From Pseudeuparius sepicola (lineage: Eukaryota > Arthropoda > Insecta > Coleoptera > Anthribidae), in the NCBI GenBank assembly GCA_963920635.1, contig OY987308.1, positions 1,120,225 to 1,184,224 on the forward strand: a stretch of DNA of 64,000 nucleotides, in the 5' to 3' direction. The translations under genes were made by a program, and so were the position numbers. The notes under the pieces were generated by a model. That model was not told the origin of the DNA, made no database searches, and saw only the letters and a list, made by a program, of their open reading frames with translations. Positions 38,209-50,835 of this stretch are shown one piece after another (position 1 is the stretch's first letter; each line of letters begins with the position of its first letter).

Positions 38209-40340
38209 CATTTGCCAGGCCGTAGGAAAAACACGACAGGCGAAAAACTGTCAAAACTCTGTATATCCCGGACAAAAAAAAATCGCCATTTCTTTATGAT
38301 TCGATGTGCGCCAACGGCGCCTTGTAAAAACTGTTGGAGAGGGTCTCCCCCACACCCCATACAACGCCGAAACATTTGCCAGGCCGTAGGAAATAAACTA
38401 CAGGCGAAAAACCGTCAAAAATCTGTATATCCCGGACAAAAAAAAATCGCCATTTCTTTATGATTCGATGTGCGCCAACGGCGCCTTGTAAAAACTGTTG
38501 GGGAGGGTCCCCCCTACAACCCATACAACGCCGAAACATTTGCCAGGCCGTAGGAAAAACACGACAGGCGAAAAACTGTCAAAACTCTGTATATCCCGGA
38601 CAAAAAAAAATCGCCATTTCTTTATGATTCGATGTGCGCCAACGGCGCCTTGTAAAAACTGTTGGAGAGGGTCTCCCCCACACCCCATACAACGCCGAAA
38701 CATTTGCCAGGCCGTAGGAAATAAACTACAGGCGAAAAACCGTCAAAAATCTGTATATCCCGGACAAAAAAAAATCGCCATTTCTTTATGATTCGATGTG
38801 CGCCAACGGCGCCTTGTAAAAACTGTTGGGGAGGGTCCCCCCTACAACCCATACAACGCCGAAACATTTGCCAGGCCGTAGGAAAAACACGACAGGCGAA
38901 AAACTGTCAAAACTCTGTATATCCCGGACAAAAAAAAATCGCCATTTCTTTATGATTCGATGTGCGCCAACGGCGCCTTGTAAAAACTGTTGGAGAGGGT
39001 CTCCCCCACACCCCATACAACGCCGAAACATTTGCCAGGCCGTAGGAAATAAACTACAGGCGAAAAACCGTCAAAAATCTGTATATCCCGGACAAAAAAA
39101 AATCGCCATTTCTTTATGATTCGATGTGCGCCAACGGCGCCTTGTAAAAACTGTTGGGGAGGATCCCCCCTACAACCCATACAACGCCGAAACATTTGCC
39201 AGGCCGTAGGAAAAACACGACAGGCGAAAAACTGTCAAAACTCTGTATATCCCGGACAAAAAAAAATCGCCATTTCTTTATGATTCGATGTGCGCCAACG
39301 GCGCCTTGTAAAAACTGTTGGAGAGGGTCTCCCCCACACCCCATACAACGCCGAAACATTTGCCAGGCCGTAGGAAAAACACGACAGGCGAAAAACTGTC
39401 AAAACTCTGTATATCCCGGACAAAAAAAAATCGCCATTTCTTTATGATTCGATGTGCGCCAACGGCGCCTTGTAAAAACTGTTGGAGAGGGTCTCCCCCA
39501 CACCCCATACAACGCCGAAACATTTGCCAGGCCGTAGGAAATAAACTACAGGCGAAAAACCGTCAAAAATCTGTATATCCCGGACAAAAAAAAATCGCCA
39601 TTTCTTTATGATTCGATGTGCGCCAACGGCGCCTTGTAAAAACTGTTGGGGAGGGTCCCCCCTACAACCCATACAACGCCGAAACATTTGCCAGGCCGTA
39701 GGAAAAACACGACAGGCGAAAAACTGTCAAAACTCTGTATATCCCGGACAAAAAAAAATCGCCATTTCTTTATGATTCGATGTGCGCCAACGGCGCCTTG
39801 TAAAAACTGTTGGAGAGGGTCTCCCCCACACCCCATACAACGCCGAAACATTTGCCAGGCCGTAGGAAATAAACTACAGGCGAAAAACCGTCAAAAATCT
39901 GTATATCCCGGACAAAAAAAAATCGCCATTTCTTTATGATTCGATGTGCGCCAACGGCGCCTTGTAAAAACTGTTGGGGAGGGTCCCCCCTACAACCCAT
40001 ACAACGCCGAAACATTTGCCAGGCCGTAGGAAAAACACGACAGGCGAAAAACTGTCAAAACTCTGTATATCCCGGACAAAAAAAAATCGCCATTTCTTTA
40101 TGATTCGATGTGCGCCAACGGCGCCTTGTAAAAACTGTTGGAGAGGGTCTCCCCCACACCCCATACAACGCCGAAACATTTGCCAGGCCGTAGGAAATAA
40201 ACTACAGGCGAAAAACCGTCAAAAATCTGTATATCCCGGACAAAAAAAAATCGCCATTTCTTTATGATTCGATGTGCGCCAACGGCGCCTTGTAAAAACT
40301 GTTGGGGAGGGTCCCCCCTACAACCCATACAACGCCGAAA
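38209..40340 (+). repeat. Dimer HOR (aE nKG), about six copies of 328 bp
   Basis: Monomers alternate aE and nKG at 38,209, 38,537, 38,865, 39,357, 39,685 and 40,013. One extra aE at 39,193 interrupts the alternation. A private change (gaggatcccc near 39,162) marks one unit only. The two halves differ at left-half sites 22, 24, 27, 41 and 49 and at right-half sites 130, 138, 143 and 147, so the 328-bp period is clear. Confidence 0.85.
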
Positions 40341-41159
40341 CATTTGCCAGGCCGTAGGAAAAACACGTCAGGCGAAAAACTGTCAAAACTCTGTATATCC
40401 CGGACAAAAAAAAATCGCCATTTCTTTATGATTCGATGTGCGCCAACGGCGCCTTGTAAAAACTATTGGAGAGGGTCTCCCCCACACCCCATACAACGCC
40501 GAAACATTTGCCAGGCCGTAGGAAAAACACGACAGGCGAAAAACTGTCAAAACTCTGTATATCCCGGACAAAAAAAAATCGCCATTTCTTTATGATTCGA
40601 TGTGCGCCAACGGCGCCTTGTAAAAACTGTTGGGGAGGGTCCCCCCTACAACCCATACAACGCCGAAACATTTGCCAGGCCGTAGGAAAAACACGTCAGG
40701 CGAAAAACTGTCAAAACTCTGTATATCCCGGACAAAAAAAAATCGCCATTTCTTTATGATTCGATGTGCGCCAACGGCGCCTTGTAAAAACTGTTGGGGA
40801 GGGTCCCCCCTACAACCCATACAACGCCGAAACATTTGCCAGGCCGTAGGAAAAACACGTCAGGCGAAAAACTGTCAAAACTCTGTATATCCCGGACAAA
40901 AAAAAATCGCCATTTCTTTATGATTCGATGTGCGCCAACGGCGCCTTGTAAAAACTGTTGGGGAGGGTCCCCCCTACAACCCATACAACGCCGAAACATT
41001 TGCCAGGCCGTAGGAAATAAACTACAGGCGAAAAACCGTCAAAACTCTGTATATCCCGGACAAAAAAAATCGCCATTTCTTTATGATTCGATGTGCGCCA
41101 ACGGCGCCTTGTAAAAACTGTTGGGGAGGGTCCCCCCTACAACCCATACAACGCCGAAA
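40341..41159 (+). repeat. Five-monomer block tY aG tG tG nSG, second occurrence
   Basis: Same order as the block at 36,733. The last unit (40,997-41,159) has A8 and is 163 bp. It is followed directly by the 7-mer repeat, whose first unit carries the rare aG with 41C haplotype. Confidence 0.7.
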
Positions 41160-43291
41160 CATTTGCCAGGCCGTAGGAAAAACACGACAGGCGAAAAACC
41201 GTCAAAACTCTGTATATCCCGGACAAAAAAAAATCGCCATTTCTTTATGATTCGATGTGCGCCAACGGCGCCTTGTAAAAACTGTTGGGGAGGGTCCCCC
41301 CTACAACCCATACAACGCCGAAACATTTGCCAGGCCGTAGGAAAAACACGACAGGCGAAAAACTGTCAAAAATCTGTATATCCCGGACAAAAAAAAATCG
41401 CCATTTCTTTATGATTCGATGTGCGCCAACGGCGCCTTGTAAAAACTGATGGGGAGGGTCCCCCCTACAACCCATACAACGCCGAAACATTTGCCAGGCC
41501 GTAGGAAAAACACGTCAGGCGAAAAACTGTCAAAACTCTGTATATCCCGGACAAAAAAAAATCGCCATTTCTTTATGATTCGATGTGCGCCAACGGCGCC
41601 TTGTAAAAACTGTTGGAGAGGGTCTCCCCCACACCCCATACAACGCCGAAACATTTGCCAGGCCGTAGGAAAAACACGTCAGGCGAAAAACTGTCAAAAC
41701 TCTGTATATCCCGGACAAAAAAAAATCGCCATTTCTTTATGATTCGATGTGCGCCAACGGCGCCTTGTAAAAACTATTGGAGAGGGTCTCCCCCACACCC
41801 CATACAACGCCGAAACATTTGCCAGGCCGTAGGAAATAAACTACAGGCGAAAAACCGTCAAAACTCTGTATATCCCGGACAAAAAAAAATCGCCATTTCT
41901 TTATGATTCGATGTGCGCCAACGGCGCCTTGTAAAAACTGTTGGGGAGGGTCCCCCCTACAACCCATACAACGCCGAAACATTTGCCAGGCCGTAGGAAA
42001 AACACGACAGGCGAAAAACTGTCAAAACTCTGTATATCCCGGACAAAAAAAAATCGCCATTTCTTTATGATTCGATGTGCGCCAACGGCGCCTTGTAAAA
42101 ACTGTTGGGGAGGGTCCCCCCTACAACCCATACAACGCCGAAACATTTGCCAGGCCGTAGGAAATAAACTACAGGCGAAAAACCGTCAAAACTCTGTATA
42201 TCCCGGACAAAAAAAAATCGCCATTTCTTTATGATTCGATGTGCGCCAACGGCGCCTTGTAAAAACTGTTGGGGAGGGTCCCCCCTACAACCCATACAAC
42301 GCCGAAACATTTGCCAGGCCGTAGGAAAAACACGACAGGCGAAAAACCGTCAAAACTCTGTATATCCCGGACAAAAAAAAATCGCCATTTCTTTATGATT
42401 CGATGTGCGCCAACGGCGCCTTGTAAAAACTGTTGGGGAGGGTCCCCCCTACAACCCATTCAACGCCGAAACATTTGCCAGGCCGTAGGAAAAACACGAC
42501 AGGCGAAAAACTGTCAAAAATCTGTATATCCCGGACAAAAAAAAATCGCCATTTCTTTATGATTCGATGTGCGCCAACGGCGCCTTGTAAAAACTGTTGG
42601 GGAGGGTCCCCCCTACAACCCATACAACGCCGAAACATTTGCCAGGCCGTAGGAAAAACACGTCAGGCGAAAAACTGTCAAAACTCTGTATATCCCGGAC
42701 AAAAAAAAATCGCCATTTCTTTATGATTCGATGTGCGCCAACGGCGCCTTGTAAAAACTGTTGGAGAGGGTCTCCCCCACACCCCATACAACGCCGAAAC
42801 ATTTGCCAGGCCGTAGGAAAAACACGTCAGGCGAAAAACTGTCAAAACTCTGTATATCCCGGACAAAAAAAAATCGCCATTTCTTTATGATTCGATGTGC
42901 GCCAACGGCGCCTTGTAAAAACTATTGGAGAGGGTCTCCCCCACACCCCATACAACGCCGAAACATTTGCCAGGCCGTAGGAAATAAACTACAGGCGAAA
43001 AACCGTCAAAACTCTGTATATCCCGGACAAAAAAAAATCGCCATTTCTTTATGATTCGATGTGCGCCAACGGCGCCTTGTAAAAACTGTTGGGGAGGGTC
43101 CCCCCTACAACCCATACAACGCCGAAACATTTGCCAGGCCGTAGGAAAAACACGACAGGCGAAAAACTGTCAAAACTCTGTATATCCCGGACAAAAAAAA
43201 ATCGCCATTTCTTTATGATTCGATGTGCGCCAACGGCGCCTTGTAAAAACTGTTGGGGAGGGTCCCCCCTACAACCCATACAACGCCGAAA
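41160..43291 (+). repeat. 7-mer HOR (1,148 bp), 1.9 copies
   Basis: Copy 1 (41,160-42,307) reads aG with 41C, aKG, tE, tY, nSG, aG, nSG. Copy 2 (42,308-43,291) repeats the first six, then the order changes to tY. The rare states aG with 41C and aK (49A on an a background) occur in both copies at the same places. Private marks differ: actgatgggg near 41,449 in copy 1, cccattcaacg near 42,460 in copy 2. The aKG-tE pair reappears as units 13-14 of the 22-mer HOR, so the two HORs share an ancestral piece. Confidence 0.85.
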
Positions 43292-43483
43292 CATTTGCCA
43301 GGCCGTAGGAAAAACACGTCAGGCGAAAAACTGTCAAAACTCTGTATATCCCGGACAAAAAAAAATCGCCATTTCTTTATGATTCGATGTGCGCCAACGG
43401 CGCCTTGTAAAAACTATTGGAGAGGGTCTCCCCCACACCCCATACAACGCCGAAACATTTGCCAGGCCGTAGGAAAAACACGA
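43292..43483 (+). repeat. Junction leading into the 22-mer HOR
   Basis: A tY monomer is followed by the start of an aG monomer. Base 43,483 is A, whereas the equivalent bases 47,091 and later copies have T. It is the last mismatch before continuous agreement with the 22-mer HOR begins. Confidence 0.7.
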
Positions 43484-43619
43484 CAGGCGAAAAACTGTCA
43501 AAACTCTGTATATCCCGGACAAAAAAAAATCGCCATTTCTTTATGATTCGATGTGCGCCAACGGCGCCTTGTAAAAACTGTTGGGGAGGGTCCCCCCTAC
43601 AACCCATACAACGCCGAAA

Positions 43620-46600
43620 CATTTGCCAGGCCGTAGGAAAAACACGTCAGGCGAAAAACTGTCAAAACTCTGTATATCCCGGACAAAAAAAAATCGCCAT
43701 TTCTTTATGATTCGATGTGCGCCAACGGCGCCTTGTAAAAACTATTGGAGAGGGTCTCCCCCACACCCCATACAACGCCGAAACATTTGCCAGGCCGTAG
43801 GAAATAAACTACAGGCGAAAAACCGTCAAAAATCTGTATATCCCGGACAAAAAAAAATCGCCATTTCTTTATGATTCGATGTGCGCCAACGGCGCCTTGT
43901 AAAAACTGTTGGAGAGGGTCTCCCCCACACCCCATACAACGTCGAAACATTTGCCAGGCCGTAGGAAATAAACTACAGGCGAAAAACCGTCAAAAATCTG
44001 TATATCCCGGACAAAAAAAAATCGCCATTTCTTTATGATTCGATGTGCGCCAACGGCGCCTTGTAAAAACTGTTGGGGAGGGTCCCCCCTACAACCCATA
44101 CAACGCCGAAACATTTGCCAGGCCGTAGGAAAAACACGACAGGCGAAAAACTGTCAAAACTCTGTATATCCCGGACAAAAAAAAATCGCCATTTCTTTAT
44201 GATTCGATGTGCGCCAACGGCGCCTTGTAAAAACTATTGGAGAGGGTCTCCCCCACACCCCATACAACGCCGAAACATTTGCCAGGCCGTAGGAAATAAA
44301 CTACAGGCGAAAAACCGTCAAAAATCTGTATATCCCGGACAAAAAAAAATCGCCATTTCTTTATGATTCGATGTGCGCCAACGGCGCCTTGTAAAAACTG
44401 TTGGGGAGGGTCCCCCCTACAACCCATACAACGCCGAAACATTTGCCAGGCCGTAGGAAAAACACGTCAGGCGAAAAACTGTCAAAACTCTGTATATCCC
44501 GGACAAAAAAAAATCGCCATTTCTTTATGATTCGATGTGCGCCAACGGCGCCTTGTAAAAACTGTTGGGGAGGGTCCCCCCTACAACCCATACAACGCCG
44601 AAACATTTGCCAGGCCGTAGGAAAAACACGACAGGCGAAAAACTGTCAAAACTCTGTATATCCCGGACAAAAAAAAATCGCCATTTCTTTATGATTCGAT
44701 GTGCGCCAACGGCGCCTTGTAAAAACTGTTGGGGAGGGTCCCCCCTACAACCCATACAACGCCGAAACATTTGCCAGGCCGTAGGAAAAACACGACAGGC
44801 GAAAAACTGTCAAAACTCTGTATATCCCGGACAAAAAAAAATCGCCATTTCTTTATGATTCGATGTGCGCCAACGGCGCCTTGTAAAAACTGTTGGGGAG
44901 GGTCCCCCCTACAACCCATACAACGCCGAAACATTTGCCAGGCCGTAGGAAAAACACGTCAGGCGAAAAACTGTCAAAACTCTGTATATCCCGGACAAAA
45001 AAAAATCGCCATTTCTTTATGATTCGATGTGCGCCAACGGCGCCTTGTAAAAACTGTTGGGGAGGGTCCCCCCTACAACCCATACAACGCCGAAACATTT
45101 GCCAGGCCGTAGGAAAAACACGACAGGCGAAAAACTGTCAAAACTCTGTATATCCCGGACAAAAAAAAATCGCCATTTCTTTATGATTCGATGTGCGCCA
45201 ACGGCGCCTTGTAAAAACTATTGGAGAGGGTCTCCCCCACACCCCATACAACGCCGAAACATTTGCCAGGCCGTAGGAAATAAACTACAGGCGAAAAACC
45301 GTCAAAAATCTGTATATCCCGGACAAAAAAAAATCGCCATTTCTTTATGATTCGATGTGCGCCAACGGCGCCTTGTAAAAACTGTTGGGGAGGGTCCCCC
45401 CTACAACCCATACAACGCCGAAACATTTGCCAGGCCGTAGGAAAAACACGTCAGGCGAAAAACTGTCAAAACTCTGTATATCCCGGACAAAAAAAAATCG
45501 CCATTTCTTTATGATTCGATGTGCGCCAACGGCGCCTTGTAAAAACTGTTGGGGAGGGTCCCCCCTACAACCCATACAACGCCGAAACATTTGCCAGGCC
45601 GTAGGAAAAACACGACAGGCGAAAAACTGTCAAAAATCTGTATATCCCGGACAAAAAAAAATCGCCATTTCTTTATGATTCGATGTGCGCCAACGGCGCC
45701 TTGTAAAAACTGTTGGGGAGGGTCCCCCCTACAACCCATACAACGCCGAAACATTTGCCAGGCCGTAGGAAAAACACGTCAGGCGAAAAACTGTCAAAAC
45801 TCTGTATATCCCGGACAAAAAAAAATCGCCATTTCTTTATGATTCGATGTGCGCCAACGGCGCCTTGTAAAAACTGTTGGAGAGGGTCTCCCCCACACCC
45901 CATACAACGCAGAAACATTTGCCAGGCCGTAGGAAAAACACGTCAGGCGAAAAACTGTCAAAACTCTGTATATCCCGGACAAAAAAAAATCGCCATTTCT
46001 TTATGATTCGATGTGCGCCAACGGCGCCTTGTAAAAACTGTTGGGGAGGGTCCCCCCTACAACCCATACAACGCCGAAACATTTGCCAGGCCGTAGGAAA
46101 AACACGACAGGCGAAAAACTGTCAAAACTCTGTATATCCCGGACAAAAAAAAATCGCCATTTCTTTATGATTCGATGTGCGCCAACGGCGCCTTGTAAAA
46201 ACTATTGGAGAGGGTCTCCCCCACACCCCATACAACGCCGAAACATTTGCCAGGCCGTAGGAAATAAACTACAGGCGAAAAACCGTCAAAAATCTGTATA
46301 TCCCGGACAAAAAAAAATCGCCATTTCTTTATGATTCGATGTGCGCCAACGGCGCCTTGTAAAAACTGTTGGAGAGGGTCTCCCCCACACCCCATACAAC
46401 GCCGAAACATTTGCCAGGCCGTAGGAAAAACACGTCAGGCGAAAAACTGTCAAAACTCTGTATATCCCGGACAAAAAAAAATCGCCATTTCTTTATGATT
46501 CGATGTGCGCCAACGGCGCCTTGTAAAAACTATTGGAGAGGGTCTCCCCCACACCCCATACAACGCCGAAACATTTGCCAGGCCGTAGGAAAAACACGAC

Positions 46601-47227
46601 AGGCGAAAAACTGTCAAAACTCTGTATATCCCGGACAAAAAAAAATCGCCATTTCTTTATGATTCGATGTGCGCCAACGGCGCCTTGTAAAAACTGTTGG
46701 AGAGGGTCTCCCCCACACCCCATACAACGCCGAAACATTTGCCAGGCCGTAGGAAATAAACTACAGGCGAAAAACCGTCAAAACTCTGTATATCCCGGAC
46801 AAAAAAAAATCGCCATTTCTTTATGATTCGATGTGCGCCAACGGCGCCTTGTAAAAACTATTGGAGAGGGTCTCCCCCACACCCCATACAACGCCGAAAC
46901 ATTTGCCAGGCCGTAGGAAATAAACTACAGGCGAAAAACCGTCAAAAATCTGTATATCCCGGACAAAAAAAAATCGCCATTTCTTTATGATTCGATGTGC
47001 GCCAACGGCGCCTTGTAAAAACTGTTGGGGAGGGTCCCCCCTACAACCCATACAACGCCGAAACATTTGCCAGGCCGTAGGAAAAACACGTCAGGCGAAA
47101 AACTGTCAAAACTCTGTATATCCCGGACAAAAAAAAATCGCCATTTCTTTATGATTCGATGTGCGCCAACGGCGCCTTGTAAAAACTGTTGGGGAGGGTC
47201 CCCCCTACAACCCATACAACGCCGAAA
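43620..47227 (+). repeat. 22-mer HOR (3,608 bp), copy 1
   Basis: Type order of units 1-22: tY, nKE, nKG, aY, nKG, tG, aG, aG, tG, aY, nKG, tG, aKG, tE, tG, aY, nKE, tY, aE, nSY, nKG, tG. Private marks are cgtcgaaac at the end of unit 2 (T at 43,942) and cgcagaaac at the end of unit 14 (A at 45,911). Agreement with the later copies already starts at 43,484, inside the preceding monomer. All units are exactly 164 bp. Units 4-9, 10-15 and 16-21 each begin aY nK, which suggests a nested 6-mer substructure. Confidence 0.93.
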
Positions 47228-50200
47228 CATTTGCCAGGCCGTAGGAAAAACACGTCAGGCGAAAAACTGTCAAAACTCTGTATATCCCGGACAAAAAAAA
47301 ATCGCCATTTCTTTATGATTCGATGTGCGCCAACGGCGCCTTGTAAAAACTATTGGAGAGGGTCTCCCCCACACCCCATACAACGCCGAAACATTTGCCA
47401 GGCCGTAGGAAATAAACTACAGGCGAAAAACCGTCAAAAATCTGTATATCCCGGACAAAAAAAAATCGCCATTTCTTTATGATTCGATGTGCGCCAACGG
47501 CGCCTTGTAAAAACTGTTGGAGAGGGTCTCCCCCACACCCCATACAACGTCGAAACATTTGCCAGGCCGTAGGAAATAAACTACAGGCGAAAAACCGTCA
47601 AAAATCTGTATATCCCGGACAAAAAAAAATCGCCATTTCTTTATGATTCGATGTGCGCCAACGGCGCCTTGTAAAAACTGTTGGGGAGGGTCCCCCCTAC
47701 AACCCATACAACGCCGAAACATTTGCCAGGCCGTAGGAAAAACACGACAGGCGAAAAACTGTCAAAACTCTGTATATCCCGGACAAAAAAAAATCGCCAT
47801 TTCTTTATGATTCGATGTGCGCCAACGGCGCCTTGTAAAAACTATTGGAGAGGGTCTCCCCCACACCCCATACAACGCCGAAACATTTGCCAGGCCGTAG
47901 GAAATAAACTACAGGCGAAAAACCGTCAAAAATCTGTATATCCCGGACAAAAAAAAATCGCCATTTCTTTATGATTCGATGTGCGCCAACGGCGCCTTGT
48001 AAAAACTGTTGGGGAGGGTCCCCCCTACAACCCATACAACGCCGAAACATTTGCCAGGCCGTAGGAAAAACACGTCAGGCGAAAAACTGTCAAAACTCTG
48101 TATATCCCGGACAAAAAAAAATCGCCATTTCTTTATGATTCGATGTGCGCCAACGGCGCCTTGTAAAAACTGTTGGGGAGGGTCCCCCCTACAACCCATA
48201 CAACGCCGAAACATTTGCCAGGCCGTAGGAAAAACACGACAGGCGAAAAACTGTCAAAACTCTGTATATCCCGGACAAAAAAAAATCGCCATTTCTTTAT
48301 GATTCGATGTGCGCCAACGGCGCCTTGTAAAAACTGTTGGGGAGGGTCCCCCCTACAACCCATACAACGCCGAAACATTTGCCAGGCCGTAGGAAAAACA
48401 CGACAGGCGAAAAACTGTCAAAACTCTGTATATCCCGGACAAAAAAAAATCGCCATTTCTTTATGATTCGATGTGCGCCAACGGCGCCTTGTAAAAACTG
48501 TTGGGGAGGGTCCCCCCTACAACCCATACAACGCCGAAACATTTGCCAGGCCGTAGGAAAAACACGTCAGGCGAAAAACTGTCAAAACTCTGTATATCCC
48601 GGACAAAAAAAAATCGCCATTTCTTTATGATTCGATGTGCGCCAACGGCGCCTTGTAAAAACTGTTGGGGAGGGTCCCCCCTACAACCCATACAACGCCG
48701 AAACATTTGCCAGGCCGTAGGAAAAACACGACAGGCGAAAAACTGTCAAAACTCTGTATATCCCGGACAAAAAAAAATCGCCATTTCTTTATGATTCGAT
48801 GTGCGCCAACGGCGCCTTGTAAAAACTATTGGAGAGGGTCTCCCCCACACCCCATACAACGCCGAAACATTTGCCAGGCCGTAGGAAATAAACTACAGGC
48901 GAAAAACCGTCAAAAATCTGTATATCCCGGACAAAAAAAAATCGCCATTTCTTTATGATTCGATGTGCGCCAACGGCGCCTTGTAAAAACTGTTGGGGAG
49001 GGTCCCCCCTACAACCCATACAACGCCGAAACATTTGCCAGGCCGTAGGAAAAACACGTCAGGCGAAAAACTGTCAAAACTCTGTATATCCCGGACAAAA
49101 AAAAATCGCCATTTCTTTATGATTCGATGTGCGCCAACGGCGCCTTGTAAAAACTGTTGGGGAGGGTCCCCCCTACAACCCATACAACGCCGAAACATTT
49201 GCCAGGCCGTAGGAAAAACACGACAGGCGAAAAACTGTCAAAAATCTGTATATCCCGGACAAAAAAAAATCGCCATTTCTTTATGATTCGATGTGCGCCA
49301 ACGGCGCCTTGTAAAAACTGTTGGGGAGGGTCCCCCCTACAACCCATACAACGCCGAAACATTTGCCAGGCCGTAGGAAAAACACGTCAGGCGAAAAACT
49401 GTCAAAACTCTGTATATCCCGGACAAAAAAAAATCGCCATTTCTTTATGATTCGATGTGCGCCAACGGCGCCTTGTAAAAACTGTTGGAGAGGGTCTCCC
49501 CCACACCCCATACAACGCAGAAACATTTGCCAGGCCGTAGGAAAAACACGTCAGGCGAAAAACTGTCAAAACTCTGTATATCCCGGACAAAAAAAAATCG
49601 CCATTTCTTTATGATTCGATGTGCGCCAACGGCGCCTTGTAAAAACTGTTGGGGAGGGTCCCCCCTACAACCCATACAACGCCGAAACATTTGCCAGGCC
49701 GTAGGAAAAACACGACAGGCGAAAAACTGTCAAAACTCTGTATATCCCGGACAAAAAAAAATCGCCATTTCTTTATGATTCGATGTGCGCCAACGGCGCC
49801 TTGTAAAAACTATTGGAGAGGGTCTCCCCCACACCCCATACAACGCCGAAACATTTGCCAGGCCGTAGGAAATAAACTACAGGCGAAAAACCGTCAAAAA
49901 TCTGTATATCCCGGACAAAAAAAAATCGCCATTTCTTTATGATTCGATGTGCGCCAACGGCGCCTTGTAAAAACTGTTGGAGAGGGTCTCCCCCACACCC
50001 CATACAACGCCGAAACATTTGCCAGGCCGTAGGAAAAACACGTCAGGCGAAAAACTGTCAAAACTCTGTATATCCCGGACAAAAAAAAATCGCCATTTCT
50101 TTATGATTCGATGTGCGCCAACGGCGCCTTGTAAAAACTATTGGAGAGGGTCTCCCCCACACCCCATACAACGCCGAAACATTTGCCAGGCCGTAGGAAA

Positions 50201-50835
50201 AACACGACAGGCGAAAAACTGTCAAAACTCTGTATATCCCGGACAAAAAAAAATCGCCATTTCTTTATGATTCGATGTGCGCCAACGGCGCCTTGTAAAA
50301 ACTGTTGGAGAGGGTCTCCCCCACACCCCATACAACGCCGAAACATTTGCCAGGCCGTAGGAAATAAACTACAGGCGAAAAACCGTCAAAACTCTGTATA
50401 TCCCGGACAAAAAAAAATCGCCATTTCTTTATGATTCGATGTGCGCCAACGGCGCCTTGTAAAAACTATTGGAGAGGGTCTCCCCCACACCCCATACAAC
50501 GCCGAAACATTTGCCAGGCCGTAGGAAATAAACTACAGGCGAAAAACCGTCAAAAATCTGTATATCCCGGACAAAAAAAAATCGCCATTTCTTTATGATT
50601 CGATGTGCGCCAACGGCGCCTTGTAAAAACTGTTGGGGAGGGTCCCCCCTACAACCCATACAACGCCGAAACATTTGCCAGGCCGTAGGAAAAACACGTC
50701 AGGCGAAAAACTGTCAAAACTCTGTATATCCCGGACAAAAAAAAATCGCCATTTCTTTATGATTCGATGTGCGCCAACGGCGCCTTGTAAAAACTGTTGG
50801 GGAGGGTCCCCCCTACAACCCATACAACGCCGAAA
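47228..50835 (+). repeat. 22-mer HOR, copy 2
   Basis: Same 22-unit order as copy 1, with the two private marks at 47,550 and 49,519, exactly 3,608 bp after those of copy 1. I saw no difference from copy 1 at any diagnostic site and no length change. Confidence 0.93.
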
